DNA from: Nemertoderma westbladi
Lineage: Eukaryota; Xenacoelomorpha; Nemertodermatida; Nemertodermatidae
Assembly: GCA_032718475.1 (NCBI GenBank)
Contig: JAUCBJ010006375.1
Span: forward strand, 38,035-102,034
Length of the DNA stretch: 64,000 nt
Direction: 5' to 3'
Shown here: one piece after another, positions 1 to 11,681 of the stretch
Layout: the number at the start of each line of letters is the position of its first letter
Numbering within the stretch: position 1 is the stretch's first letter
Notes under the pieces: model-generated
What the model was told of the DNA's origin: nothing
What the model saw: the letters and a program-made list of their open reading frames with translations, nothing else
Database searches by the model: none
Position numbers and translations under genes: made by a program

Positions 1-750
1 GTTCGTGAGATAGGGTGGACTGTATTCTCTAGGCCACGCATTCGTGAGATAGGGCAGATGGTCACCTCTAGGCCACGTGTTCGTGAGATAGGGTGGACTG
101 TCACCTCTAGGCCACGTGTTCGTGAGATAGGGTAGATGGTCACCTCTAGGCCACGTGTTCGTGAGATAGGGTGGATGGTCACCTTGTTCGTGAGATAGGG
201 TGGACGGTCACCTCTAGGCCACACATGTTCGTGAGATATGGTGGATGGTCACCTTGTTCGTGAGATGGGGTGGTCTGTCAACTCTAGGCCACGTGTTCGT
301 GAGATAGGGTAGATGGTCACCTTGTTCGTGAGATAGGGTGGACTGTCACCTCTAGGCCACGTGTTCGTGAGATAGGGTGGACTGTCACCTCTAGGCCACG
401 TGTTCGTGAGATAGGGTAGATGGTCACCTCTAGGCCACGTGTTCGTGAGATAGGGTGAACTGTCACCTCTAGGCCACGTGTTCGTGAGATAGGGTGCATG
501 GTCACCTCTAGGCCACGTGTTCGAGAGATAGGGTGGATGGTCACCTTGTTCGTGAGATAGGGTGGTCTGTCACCTCTAGGCCACGTGTTCGTGAGATAGG
601 GTGGACTGTCACCTCTAGGCCACGTGTTCGTGAGATAGGGTAGATGGTCACCTCTAGGCCACGTGTTCGTGAGATAGGGTGGATGGTCACCTTGTTCGTG
701 AGATAGGGTGGTCTGTCACCTCTGCCACGTGTTCGTGAGATAGGGTGAAT
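1..750. repeat. 39-bp minisatellite with truncated 27-28 bp units
   Basis: Tandem copies of a 39-bp unit beginning GTTCGTGAGATAGGG and ending CTCTAGGCCACGT. Some units lack the CTCTAGGCCACGT part and are about 28 bp. Because 39 is divisible by three, the minus strand stays open and encodes a 13-residue PISRTRGLEV repeat, which I regard as an artefact, not a gene. The array is cut by the window start. Confidence 0.95.
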
Positions 751-1555
751 GAATTTCACACCAGCTAAGCTCCGTTCAACCAGATCGACATTTCTGTCAA
801 GTTTGTTACGAGACTTTGTCATCCTTCACTATGCCGATAGAATTCGGGATTTATAACATAGCTAATCGCCATCTGTAGTTGTGTTGTGTTGTGTTGCGTT
901 GCAACCCGAGGTGGTCAACAATAAATCGTAATGTTGTATATAGTTGCTAAGATAATAATCATACGAACAAATCGCGGAATATTGTCGAATCATTCTCATG
1001 CGATGGTCCAACTACATCGACTGCAGATCAATTAGGCACCTATCAGCGAATATTGCCTAACTTTCCGCAAACTAAATGCACTAGAAAGGAACTACACAGG
1101 CAGCTTTGTAGCTCCCAAACTCCACCACCTGTTCTGTTCAACGTTGAACAATGCGGGTACAGAGAGAGCATCAATGGCTTAATATTTGTGTCGTTTGCGA
1201 AAAATAATTGGTTATACTAAACAATATGTGACAGGAATGTAAGTTGATTTTCTCAGTTTCACTTGGCTATTTTAGATAACGAGAATAATACGAAATAAAA
1301 ATGGATAAGAGTACAAACTTGAATTACTCGAATTTCATGATGGCTGATAGTCACATGAAAAACTCTGAAGTAATACAATTTACACAGCTTATTCTATTCT
1401 ACTATAAGGATCCCGAAGGAAAGCGCATAACTCAGGATGTCTGTCTGTCGTTCTTCTCTGTAGAACAAAAAGTATGACATAGGGAAATACGGAACAATAT
1501 TACACAAAATATCATCTTTATTTATAAAGCTTTCTGTTTGTAACTTCTATAAAAT
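751..1555. other. Unannotated AT-rich stretch
   Basis: No gene or convincing repeat seen apart from a short GTTGTGTT microsatellite near 880-900. The minus strand of about 1050-1180 has a short coding-like stretch with stops that I could not identify. Confidence 0.4.
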
Positions 1556-1559
1556 GAGA

Positions 1560-1803
1560 CGGGGGGGGGGGGGGGGGGGGAACTGGACGCAAAACCCGCC
1601 TTGGCGAAATAATATCCCGCCTCAATGTTAAATTCTCAATTTAGGGAAAGGAGCAGGTTACAGTGGAACGTTATCTTAACCAAAATAATAAACTCAACAC
1701 ATTAGAACAGGTTACAGTTTTATTTTTGGTCGTAAACAGCAGTTATTTGCGTCCAATTTCACCTGGAGAGGGATGAATTTTTATTGAGTCCAGTTTCCCC
1801 CCT
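1560..1803. mobile_element. Poly-G-ended MITE-like repeat, copy 1
   Basis: Starts with about 20 G, then AACTGGACGCAAA, and ends with GCGTCCAATTTCACC...TTTTTATTGAGTCCAG followed by CCCCCC. The two ends are imperfect inverted repeats (GGGG-ACTGGACGCAA against GGGG-AAACTGGACTCAA). A second full copy lies at 38258-38535, and related pieces at 46130-46240 and 46845-47200. There is no coding capacity. I could not define a target duplication. Confidence 0.6.
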
Positions 1804-1899
1804 TATCTGATAAAAATGGAGTATGTATAGTTTCGTAAACACATTTTATTCGACAAAATATGGCACTTTTCGTGCAGGCGGTTTTTTCTGAAATTGTAT

Positions 1900-2270
1900 A
1901 TATTTGCAGTCTTTTATATGTAAAATATCCCATGTAGAAGGATCAGTACTTACCAGCTGGGATGAAGTTCTCGGTCCAAGATTTTGGCGCAATGGACCTA
2001 GGTATAAAGGCGATCTTTTATGAAAATTTCAGCATAAAATTATTGCTTTTGAATAATTTATGGGGACTTTAGTATGTTCTGACTATATATTTTGGGAACA
2101 ATATAATTTGAAATTGACAAAGGGTAGAAGATACAAAAGCGGTTCTAGAACATCCAAATGGCCATGTTTTACAAAAAGTTGTAAGGAATTTGGTGAATAG
2201 AAATGTCAAAATCGACAAACTGAGAAAAGGGTTGTTTTATACAGAGTCATGAATATAAGCCATAAAGAAT
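1900..2270. repeat. Interspersed repeat with an inverted copy at 16750-16990
   Basis: Segments such as GAAGTTCTCGGTCCA and AAAATTTCAGCATAAAATTAT reappear as reverse complement at 16880-16930, and CAAAGGGTAGAAGATA-like sequence matches near 16810. The sequence is diverged and no ORF was recognised. The stretch from 2270 to 2700 is very AT-rich with a weak open frame I do not believe is a gene. Confidence 0.5.
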
Positions 2271-2711
2271 GTTGTTCTTGTTTACACAAATATTACGCGC
2301 GCAATATTTTTTATTTTTCATATTTAATCGATGAAAATATTGAAATTTGCCAAAAATACGGAAAAAATATCAATAATTTTTAATATAAAAAAAGTAAAAA
2401 AAAAAAGAAATTTTAAAATTTCGAAAAGAGAAGTTTTGTGGCGAAAGAATAGAGAATCTTGCGATAAAGAATCGCTAGAGAATCTTGCTTACTCACTAAG
2501 CTCTCTACTTCGCTCTCTACTTCGCCCCTGTAATAAACAACTCGGATTAGCACACAAGTATCAATATATTAGTTATTCCAACACCAACAAGTATATTATA
2601 ATATGTATACAGCACTAGTTCGAGTACCTTACACAATTTTCGCTATTTGACAAAGTTTACTTCATATAAGATAGAAAAATGACAAACATCAATCAACTGC
2701 TATTTATAGTT

Positions 2712-2965
2712 AGGAGCCCGCTTGACAGCGGGATACAAAAATCTCTGGGATACTTGCTGTAAAAATCTCAAGATATCTGACACTGACTGACTGACTGACT
2801 GACTGATAATTATCCAGGTTCAGGCACTTCCTGCCTTGCGATTTTGATGAAATTTTGCAAGTACATTGCTTTGGTGGTTCATAATCGCGTTACAAAATTT
2901 CAGATCGATTCTATGTGTGGTATTCGATATATTTAGTTTTTCGACATTATTTTGTCGCGAAATTA
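2712..2965. repeat. Interspersed element with GACT microsatellite
   Basis: Begins GGAGCCCGCTTGACAGCGGG (short hairpin), followed by TGACTGACTGACTGACTGAC and a conserved-looking tail ending near GTCGCGAAATTAAAAG. A GGAGCCCGCT start recurs at about 3317. It is probably the end of a non-autonomous transposon; class not determined. Confidence 0.4.
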
Positions 2966-4139
2966 AAAGCAATTGTAAAATAACAGCTGGTGTTAATGAT
3001 GAAATATGGCTTACACGTAAAACGTGTTGGTTGCCAAGTTTTACTAGTAGGCTATAAGGAAAGACAATGTTTACTCACACATAAGCTGTTGGTTTCTAAT
3101 GTATTACCCCATAAGCTGATTGCTCTCCCAGTGCTTCCTAAGGGTATATCTACAATAAGGTTACTCACTCTGCTATGTTAGGGGGTGGATCAGGAGAATT
3201 AATTTTAGTTACACAAAGCAGTGTGTTGTGTCCTATTGCAGTTGTTACTCACTGTGGATTGCAAAATGTTTTATAGTTGACCTACAGTATAATACAGTAG
3301 TTGCATGTATTTAAGGAGCCCGCTCTGGCCTACAGCCTAACTTAGCAGGAGTACCTATATTGCATATTCACATAGGATTCACTGGGAAGAGAAATTCCGC
3401 TTGACGACGGGGTAATACCTATAGAAGGAAACTAAATTTGTTATTTGGCTCTATTCGTTGTTATTTATCTGGTTGTGCATCATGGGCATTTTTTATAAAT
3501 ATTCGGTAATCATATCTTATATCTTGTAAACGTGCTTGGTAATGAAATTATTTGCTTCATATTATATTTTTGTTAGTGGTAGCTAAGTTGCATTTTTTAT
3601 TATGTGGGGCGAGCCATAAAGTCAGCTAGCCTCACGCCTTGCAGTTTAGACAATTGTTTAGTTTACTTACTGCTGACTGACATAGTTCTTCGTAATAGTC
3701 TTGGCTAGGATTCTGCCCCCGGACTCCTTCCAGCCAGCTTGCTGGCTTTCTAGTATAAATATTAAACTTTTGGAAAACTAAATAACAATACATTATTAGC
3801 GGAAAACAGCAAGTATTCAATTTCAGTTCTCGGGAAAAATAAAGTTTTGTCACGAGATTGTTAAACGAGAAGAAACTGACTCATGTGGGGAGGTCTGCGG
3901 TCCTACTACACAATGAATGAATGACGAACTGAGTACCGTACAGTCACAGTGCATGTGAGGGAATAATGAAAGTAGATGATAGATGTAAACCACACAACAG
4001 CCATGGTTTGGCTGACACCCTGCTGGTATTGGCTACAGTTTGCGCCCTCATCAACCATCGTAGCTATGGTAGCAGATGTTGAGCGCTTTCTATTTAATTC
4101 AATAATCATTTATAGTAAGAGTTGAGACAAATTGTTGTT
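2966..4139. other. Diverged repeat fragments, no gene
   Basis: Around 3090-3180 and 3380-3430 there are motifs shared with the 20.8-21.1 kb and 32.5-32.8 kb repeat (GGTTACTCACT...GCTATGTTAG and ATAGGATTCACTGGGAAGAG). Near 3735-3760 the AGCCAGCTTGCTGGCTTTCTAGTAT hairpin end of that family recurs. Short open frames here have no recognisable product. Confidence 0.45.
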
Positions 4140-4363
4140 GTTGCGCACTGCTTAGGGAAAACGACAGCATGGTTGCGCACTGCTTAGGGAACACGACAGC
4201 ATGGTTGCGCACTGCTTAGGGAACACGACAGCATGGTTGCGCACTGCTTAGGGAACACGACAGCATGGTTGCGCACTGCTTAGGGAACACGACAGCATGG
4301 TTGCGCACTGCTTAGGGAACGCGACAGCATGGTTGCGCACTGCTTAGGGAACGCGACAGCATG
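4140..4363. repeat. 32-bp tandem repeat, 7 units
   Basis: Seven units of GTTGCGCACTGCTTAGGGAA plus a CACGACAGCATG tail, starting at 4140, 4172, 4204 and so on. The first unit has AAACGAC and the last two have ACGCGAC instead of ACACGAC. Confidence 0.97.
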
Positions 4364-4384
4364 GTGGACAGCCTAAACTTTCAT

Positions 4385-4500
4385 GAGACGCCTAATAAAG
4401 GACACTGGCCTTGAAGATGGGGATAATCTTGCTAATGTAATGGGTGGTAGGGAGTTGTGGCGGCGCAATTTTGTAGAAACAGTATTCTTTATATACATAT
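4385..4500 (+). pseudogene. RTE-like LINE C-terminal scrap
   Basis: Translation on the plus strand gives a fragment reading RLIKDTGLEDGDNLANVM then GRELWRRNF. This fits the C-terminal end of RTE-clade LINE ORFs (a KDTGLE...RELWR-type tail). Related pieces occur at 54.3 kb (minus) and 55.25 kb (plus). It is a dead fragment. Confidence 0.5.
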
Positions 4501-4920
4501 ATTTTAAGCATTAATGCAGCTGCCATGCAGCATGCCGATAGTAGTAGTATAAACAATATTACAGGGAATATGTTCTTGTTCCTCGGATTAAATAACCGGA
4601 AAAATAATACAATTTCTGCCATGGTAATAAATTTAGGGAAATTCTTTATTACCGGATTTCTCCCGCAATGCACCAGAGTTGCAATCGGGTGAAACGGAAA
4701 GTTAATATAAGCGGTGTTCAGTAACTATAGAAACACAATTAAGTGACAGATTATAAAATTACAAATTATTTAATAATTATAATTTCTAGCTAAAGACGTT
4801 GCAGCCCCAGACCTTCTGGCCTAGTATCACTGGCAATACCAATTGTAATGCAACGTAAAAAACGTAATTCACAGGCACCTTGTGCAAACAATTAAGTTTT
4901 GTATTTATGCGTTTGGAGTT
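4501..4920. other. AT-rich spacer
   Basis: No gene recognised. The open frame on the minus strand of this interval has no coding character I can identify. Confidence 0.4.
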
Positions 4921-6796
4921 CTGGCCGCGGCTATATTTTGTTCTTATAGTCCCCCCCGTGCTGCCGTGGCTACATTTTGTTCATATAGTTCATTCCGCCC
5001 GTGGCTACATTTTGTTCTTATAGTTCCGCCCGTGGCTACATGTTGTTCTTATAGTTCCGCCCATGGCTACATTTTGTTCTTATAGTTCCGCCCGTGGCTA
5101 GATTTCGTACTTATAGTTCCGCCCGTGGCTACATTTTGTTCTTATAGTCCCCCCCGTGGTTACATTTTGTTCTTTAGTTCCGCCCGTGGCTACATTTTGT
5201 TCTTATAGTCCCCCCCGTGGCTACATTTTGTTCTTATAGTTCCGCCCGTGGCTAGATTTTGTACTTATAGTTCCGCCCGTGGCTACATTTTGTTCTTATA
5301 GTTCCGCCCATGGCTACATTTTGTTCTTATAGTTCCGCCCGTGGCTAGATTTCGTACTTATAGTTCCGCCCGTGGCTACATTTTGTTCTTATAGTCCCCC
5401 CCCCCCCCCGTGGTTACATTTTGTTCTTTAGTTCCGCCCGTGGCTACATTTTGTTCTTATAGTTCCGCCAATGGCTACATTTTGTTCTTATAGTTCCGCC
5501 CGTGGCTAGATTTCGTACTTATAGTTCCGCCCGTGGCTACATTTTGTTCTTATAGTTCCGCCCGTAGCTACATTTTGTTCTTATAGTTCCACCCGTGGCT
5601 ACATTTTGTTCTTTAGTTCCGCCCGTGGCTACATTTTGTTCTTATAGTCCCCCCCGTGGCTACATTTTGTTCTTATAGTTCCGCCCGTGGCTAGATTTTG
5701 TACTTATAGTTCCGCCCGTGGCTACCTTTTGTTCTTATAGTCCCCCCCGTGGCTACATTTTGTTCTTATAGTTCCGCCCGTGCCTAGATTTTGTTCTTAT
5801 AGTTCCGCCCGTGGCTACATTTTGTTCTTATAGTCCCCCCCGTGGCTACATTTTGTTCTTTAGTTCCGCCCGTGGCTACATTTTGTTCTTATAGTCCCCC
5901 CCGTGGCTACATTTTGTTCTTATAGTTCCGCCCGTGCCTAGATTTTATTCTTATAGTTCCGCCCGTGGCTAGATTTTGTACTTATAGTTCCGCCCGTGGC
6001 TACATTTTGTTCTTATAGTTCCGCCCGTGGCTAGATTTTGTACTTATAGTTCCGCCCGTGGCTACATGTTGTTCTTATAGTCCCCCCCGTGCTGCCGTGG
6101 CTACATTTTGTTCTTATAGTTCCGCCCGTGGCTACATTTTGTTCTTATAGTTCCGCCCGTGGCTACATGTTGTTCTTATAGTTCCGCTCGTGGGTACATT
6201 TTGTTCTTATAGTTCCGCCCGTGGCTAGATTTCGTACTTATAGTTCCGCCCGTGGCTAGATTTTGTACTTATAGTTCCGCCCGTGGCTACATTTTGATCT
6301 TATAGTTCCGGCCGTGGCTAGATTTCGTACTTATAGTTCCGCCCGTGGCTACATTTTGTTCTTATAGTCCCCCCCGTGGTTACATTTTGTTCTTTAGTTC
6401 CGCCCGTGGCTGCATTTTGTTCTTATAGTTCCACCCGTGGCTACATTTTGTTCTTATAGTTCCGCCCGTGGCTAGATTTTGTACTTATAGTTCCGCCCGT
6501 GGCTACATTTTGTTCTTATAGTTCCGCCCGTGGCTAGATTTTGTACTTATAGTTCCGCCCGTGGCTACATTTTGTTCTTATAGTCCCCCCCGTGGTTACA
6601 TTTTGTTCTTATAGTTCCGCCCCTGCCTAGATTTTATTCTTATAGCTCCGCCCGTGGCTACATGTTGTTCTTATAGTTCCGCCCGTGGCTACATTTTGTT
6701 CATATAGTTCCGCCCGTGGCTAGATTTTGTTCTTATAGTTCCCCCTTGGCTAGATTTTGTTCTTATAGTTCCGCCCGTGGCTACATTTTGTTCTGG
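4921..6796. repeat. 31-bp minisatellite, about 60 units
   Basis: Unit CCGCCCGTGGCTACATTTTG + TTCTTATAGTT (31 bp). There are variants with CCCCCCC in place of TTCCGCCC, with TAGATTTTGTACTT, and with deletion of TA in TTCTTTAGTT. Variants occur in recurring combinations, which suggests local block duplications. Confidence 0.95.
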
Positions 6797-7126
6797 TACT
6801 AGTGTGTTTTGTACACACCCACCCCACCCAAATTATTCATACTAACTAGTTTTTATTACTTTTTTTTAATGTTCTAGAACATATTTTCTATTCATTTTTT
6901 ATTAATTTTGTTCTAGAACAAGTAGTTATATTTTAATATAAAATTAAAAAAACATTTTTTTAATTTGAAAAAGTACTAGCTAGGTAATAAAAAAAATACT
7001 AGCTTGATATTTAAAAAAACACTAGCTACCATTAAAAAAACATCTGCTAATGTTCCAGAACATTCACCAATATAAAATAATGACAAAGAAATCCTGCAAA
7101 TTTGCTGTATAGGCCTACATACAAAT
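6797..7126. other. AT-rich flank with TGTTCTAGAACA palindromes
   Basis: AT-rich sequence with repeated ACTAGCTA words and palindromes GTTCTAGAAC at 6871 and about 6910, and GTTCCAGAAC near 7044. The same palindrome recurs on the other side of the 24-bp satellite. Confidence 0.6.
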
Positions 7127-10100
7127 ACTAGTACCGGTTATACATACTATACTAGTACCGGTTATACATACTATACTAGTACCGGTTATACATACTATAC
7201 TAGTACCGGTTATACATACTATACTAGTACCGGTTATACATACTATACTAGTACCGGTTATACATACTATACTAGTACCGGTTATACATACTATAGTAGT
7301 ACCGGTTATACATACTATACTAGTACCGGTTATACATACTATACTAGTACCGGTTATACATACTATAGTAGTACCGGTTATACATACTATACTAGTACCG
7401 GTTATACATACTATACTAGTACCGGTTATACATACTATACTAGTACCGGTTATACATACTATACTAGTACCGGTTATACATACTATAGTAGTACCGGTTA
7501 TACATACTATACTAGTACCGGTTATACATACTATACTAGTACCGGTTATACATACTATAGTAGTACCGGTTATACATACTATACTAGTACCGGTTATACA
7601 TAATATACTAGTACCGGTTATACATACTATACTAGTACCGGTTATACATACTATACTAGTACCGGTTATACATACTATACTAGTACCGGTTATACATACT
7701 ATACTAGTACCGGTTATACATACTATACTAGTACCGGTTATACATACTATACTAGTACCGGTTATACATACTATACTAGTACCGGTTATACATACTATAC
7801 TAGTACCGGTTATACATACTATACTAGTACCGGTTATACATACTATACTAGTACCGGTTATACATACTATACTAGTACCGGTTATACATACTATACTAGT
7901 ACCGGTTATACATACTATACTAGTACCGGTTATACATACTATACTAGTACCGGTTATACATACTATACTAGTACCGGTTATACATACTATACTAGTACCG
8001 GTTATACATACTATACTAGTACCGGTTATACATACTATACTAGTACCGGTTATACATACTATAGTAGTACCGGTTATACATACTATACTAGTACCGGTTA
8101 TACATACTATACTAGTACCGGTTATACATACTATACTAGTACCGGTTATACATACTATACTAGTACCGGTTATACATACTATACTAGTACCGGTTATACA
8201 TACTATACTAGTACCGGTTATACATACTATACTAGTACCGGTTATACATACTATACTAGTACCGGTTATACATACTATACTAGTACCGGTTATACATACT
8301 ATACTAGTACCGGTTATACATACTATACTAGTACCGGTTATACATACTATACTAGTACCGGTTATACATACTATACTAGTACCGGTTATACATACTATAC
8401 TAGTACCGGTTATACATACTATACTAGTACCGGTTATACATACTATACTAGTACCGGTTATACATACTATACTAGTACCGGTTATACATACTATACTAGT
8501 ACCGGTTATACATACTATACTAGTACCGGTTATACATACTATACTAGTACCGGTTATACATACTATACTAGTACCGGTTATACATACTATACTAGTACCG
8601 GTTATACATACTATACTAGTACCGGTTATACATACTATACTAGTACCGGTTATACATACTATACTAGTACCGGTTATACATACTATACTAGTACCGGTTA
8701 TACATACTATACTAGTACCGGTTATACATACTATAGTAGTACCGGTTATACATACTATACTAGTACCGGTTATACATACTATACTAGTACCGGTTATACA
8801 TACTATAGTAGTACCGGTTATACATACTATACTAGTACCGGTTATACATACTATACTAGTACCGGTTATACATACTATACTAGTACCGGTTATACATACT
8901 ATACTAGTACCGGTTATACATACTATAGTAGTACCGGTTATACATACTATACTAGTACCGGTTATACATACTATACTAGTACCGGTTATACATACTATAG
9001 TAGTACCGGTTATACATACTATACTAGTACCGGTTATACATACTATACTAGTACCGGTTATACATACTATACTAGTACCGGTTATACATACTATACTAGT
9101 ACCGGTTATACATACTATACTAGTACCGGTTATACATACTATACTAGTACCGGTTATACATACTATACTAGTACCGTTTATACATACTATACTAGTACCG
9201 GTTATACATACTATACTAGTACCGGTTATACATACTATACTAGTACCGGTTATACATACTATACTAGTACCGGTTATACATACTATAGTAGTACCGGTTA
9301 TACATACTATACTAGTACCGGTTATACATACTATACTAGTACCGGTTATACATACTATACTAGTACCGGTTATACATACTATACTAGTACCGGTTATACA
9401 TACTATACTAGTACCGGTTATACATACTATAGTAGTACCGGTTATACATACTATAGTAGTACCGGTTATACATACTATAGTAGTACCGGTTATACATACT
9501 ATACTAGCACCGGTTATACATACTATACTAGTACCGGTACCGGTTATACATACTATACTAGCACCGGTTATACATACTATACTAGTACCGGTACCGGTTA
9601 TACATACTATAGTAGTACCGGTTATACATACTATACTAGCACCGGTTATACATACTATACTAGTACCGGTACCGGTTATACATACTATACTAGCACCGGT
9701 TATACATACTATACTAGTACCGGTACCGGTTATACATACTATACTAGTACCGGTTATACATACTATACTAGTACCGGTTATACATACTATACTAGTACCG
9801 GTTATACATACTATACTAGTACCGGTTATACATACTATACTAGTACCGGTTATACATACTATACTAGTACCGGTTATACATACTATACTAGTACCGGTTA
9901 TACATACTATACTAGTACCGGTTATACATACTATACTAGTACCGGTTATACATACTATACTAGTACCGGTTATACATACTATACTAGTACCGGTTATACA
10001 TACTATACTAGTACCGGTTATACATACTATACTAGTACCGGTTATACATACTATACTAGTACAGGTTATACATACTATACTAGTACCGGTTATACATACT

Positions 10101-10497
10101 ATACTAGTACCGGTTATACATACTATACTAGTACCGGTTATACATACTATAGTAGTACCGGTTATACATACTATACTAGCACCGGTTATACATACTATAC
10201 TAGTACCGGTTATACATACTATACTAGTACCGGTTATACATACTATACTAGTACCGGTTATACATACTATACTAGTACCGGTTATACATACTATACTAGT
10301 ACCGGTTATACATACTATACTAGTACCGGTTATACATACTATACTAGTACCGGTTATACATACTATACTAGTACCGGTTATACATACTATACTAGTACCG
10401 GTTATACATACTATACTAGTACCGGTTATACATACTATACTAGTACCGGTTATACATACTATACTAGTACCGGTTATACATACTATACTAGTACCGT
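7127..10497. repeat. 24-bp satellite, about 140 units
   Basis: Unit ACTAGTACCGGTTATACATACTAT (written here as ACTAGTACCGGT + TATACATACTAT). It is exactly periodic at 24 bp (120 bp spans five units). Nearly all units are identical. The main variant is TATAGTAGT for TATACTAGT; a TAGCACC variant and 6-bp ACCGGT duplications cluster at 9508-9740. The unit is rich in palindromes (ACTAGT, ACCGGT). No transcript evidence. Confidence 0.98.
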
Positions 10498-11456
10498 TCC
10501 GCCCATTTAAAAAAGTTTTATTTGAGTCTTTGATTTTGGATTATCTGTTATGTTCTCATTGATCAAAATATTGAACATTATTACATATTAGTGGCTACTG
10601 TAATTGTTATTTAATCTGCTGTAGCTAGTGTTTTTAATGTGAGCTATTTTTTTTTGGTAGATTGTACTGTAGCGAGTGTTTTAAAAAAAACTTTCACATT
10701 TTTATTTTTTGGTGTTATGTTATTGATGTTAATGTTTAAGTAACACTGAAAATATTTTTTTAGAGTATTAGCTAATCTGATAGCTGTAATTAAAAAAATA
10801 ATAAATTAAAAAATAGTAGCTAGAAATAGTTATGTATTCCTCACCACTAGTTCCGTACTCCTCCCCACTAGCTACCATAAATAATATTTTTTTTTGCAGC
10901 GGGATGTTTTAGAACATTAAAAAAACTAGCTTGTATAAAAATTATTCTAGAACAAAAAATATTTGTTCTAGAACATAAATTTTTATTTTAATCAATAACT
11001 GACATGTTCTAGAACATTTGAAATTACAAAAGTGAAAACACAAGCAACACAACAATAAAAGCACAGTTAAAAATCCAAAAATGTAGCCACGGCGGAAATG
11101 ACCCCATTTTTGCCACTTGGGAACTTGGTGCAAAATAAATTAGTAGAAAAAAAGTTTATTAAAATTTATTTATATGTAAAAACAATAACAAATACACCAA
11201 ACACTGTATACAGGTATTGTCCAACAGAACATATACGATTACCCGTAAAGCTTTGTAACATATTTAAAAACAGGCGTCCAATAATAATATAAATTAAAAA
11301 TTACAAGAAATTATATTAATATCCAGGGTGCGGTTAACACAGGCCATTGGGGTTGGGGTGTTAATTAATAAATCAACTAACTTAGAAATCGGTTTATATT
11401 TTATGACGATAAATTTATACTGAAATCAGGAAACATTCGCAAATAAACAGTCTAGA
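10498..11456. other. AT-rich flank upstream of the TPR gene
   Basis: Contains further TTCTAGAAC palindromes (about 10945, 10964 and 11005) and TAGCTAGTG words like the other satellite flank. From 11060 on it becomes ordinary AT-rich sequence that must hold the promoter and 5' UTR of the downstream TPR gene. No TATA box or start site can be fixed. Confidence 0.4.
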
Positions 11457-11681
11457 ATGCATATATCTAGCGATATAGACATTCGTGCGCCAGAAGAGAA
11501 ATACAAAGGAGCTTTTACCAACTTCATGTCTGAAGCGAAAAGTCTACATGCGAAGCATCAGTACAGAAAGTCCATAGAGTATTACACAATAGCGTTGGAG
11601 ATCAGACCAGGTGACAGATCAGCACACTTAGCACGATCTAAAAGCCAAGAAATGTTGGGAAACTTGGACAAGGCATTACAG
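11457..11681 (+). CDS. ODAD4: ODAD4-like exon 1
   Basis: 75 codons, from the first ATG of the frame to the CAG|GTTGCT donor. The open frame runs beyond the donor into unrelated residues, so the longer open frame is not the protein. Encodes TPR1 and the start of TPR2. Confidence 0.75.

Noticed and set aside
1-822. CRISPR-like appearance of regularly repeated units with short variable parts
   Set aside because: Units are directly tandem without unique spacers, vary by point changes, and the genome is animal. It is a minisatellite. The same holds for the other arrays.
2331-2618. Open frame of 95 codons in AT-rich DNA
   Set aside because: Lys/Ile/Asn-rich composition driven by AT content, with no domain or conserved motif.
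7127-10497. Telomeric or replication-origin array
   Set aside because: The unit ACTAGTACCGGT... is not a telomere repeat, and no origin features are recognisable.
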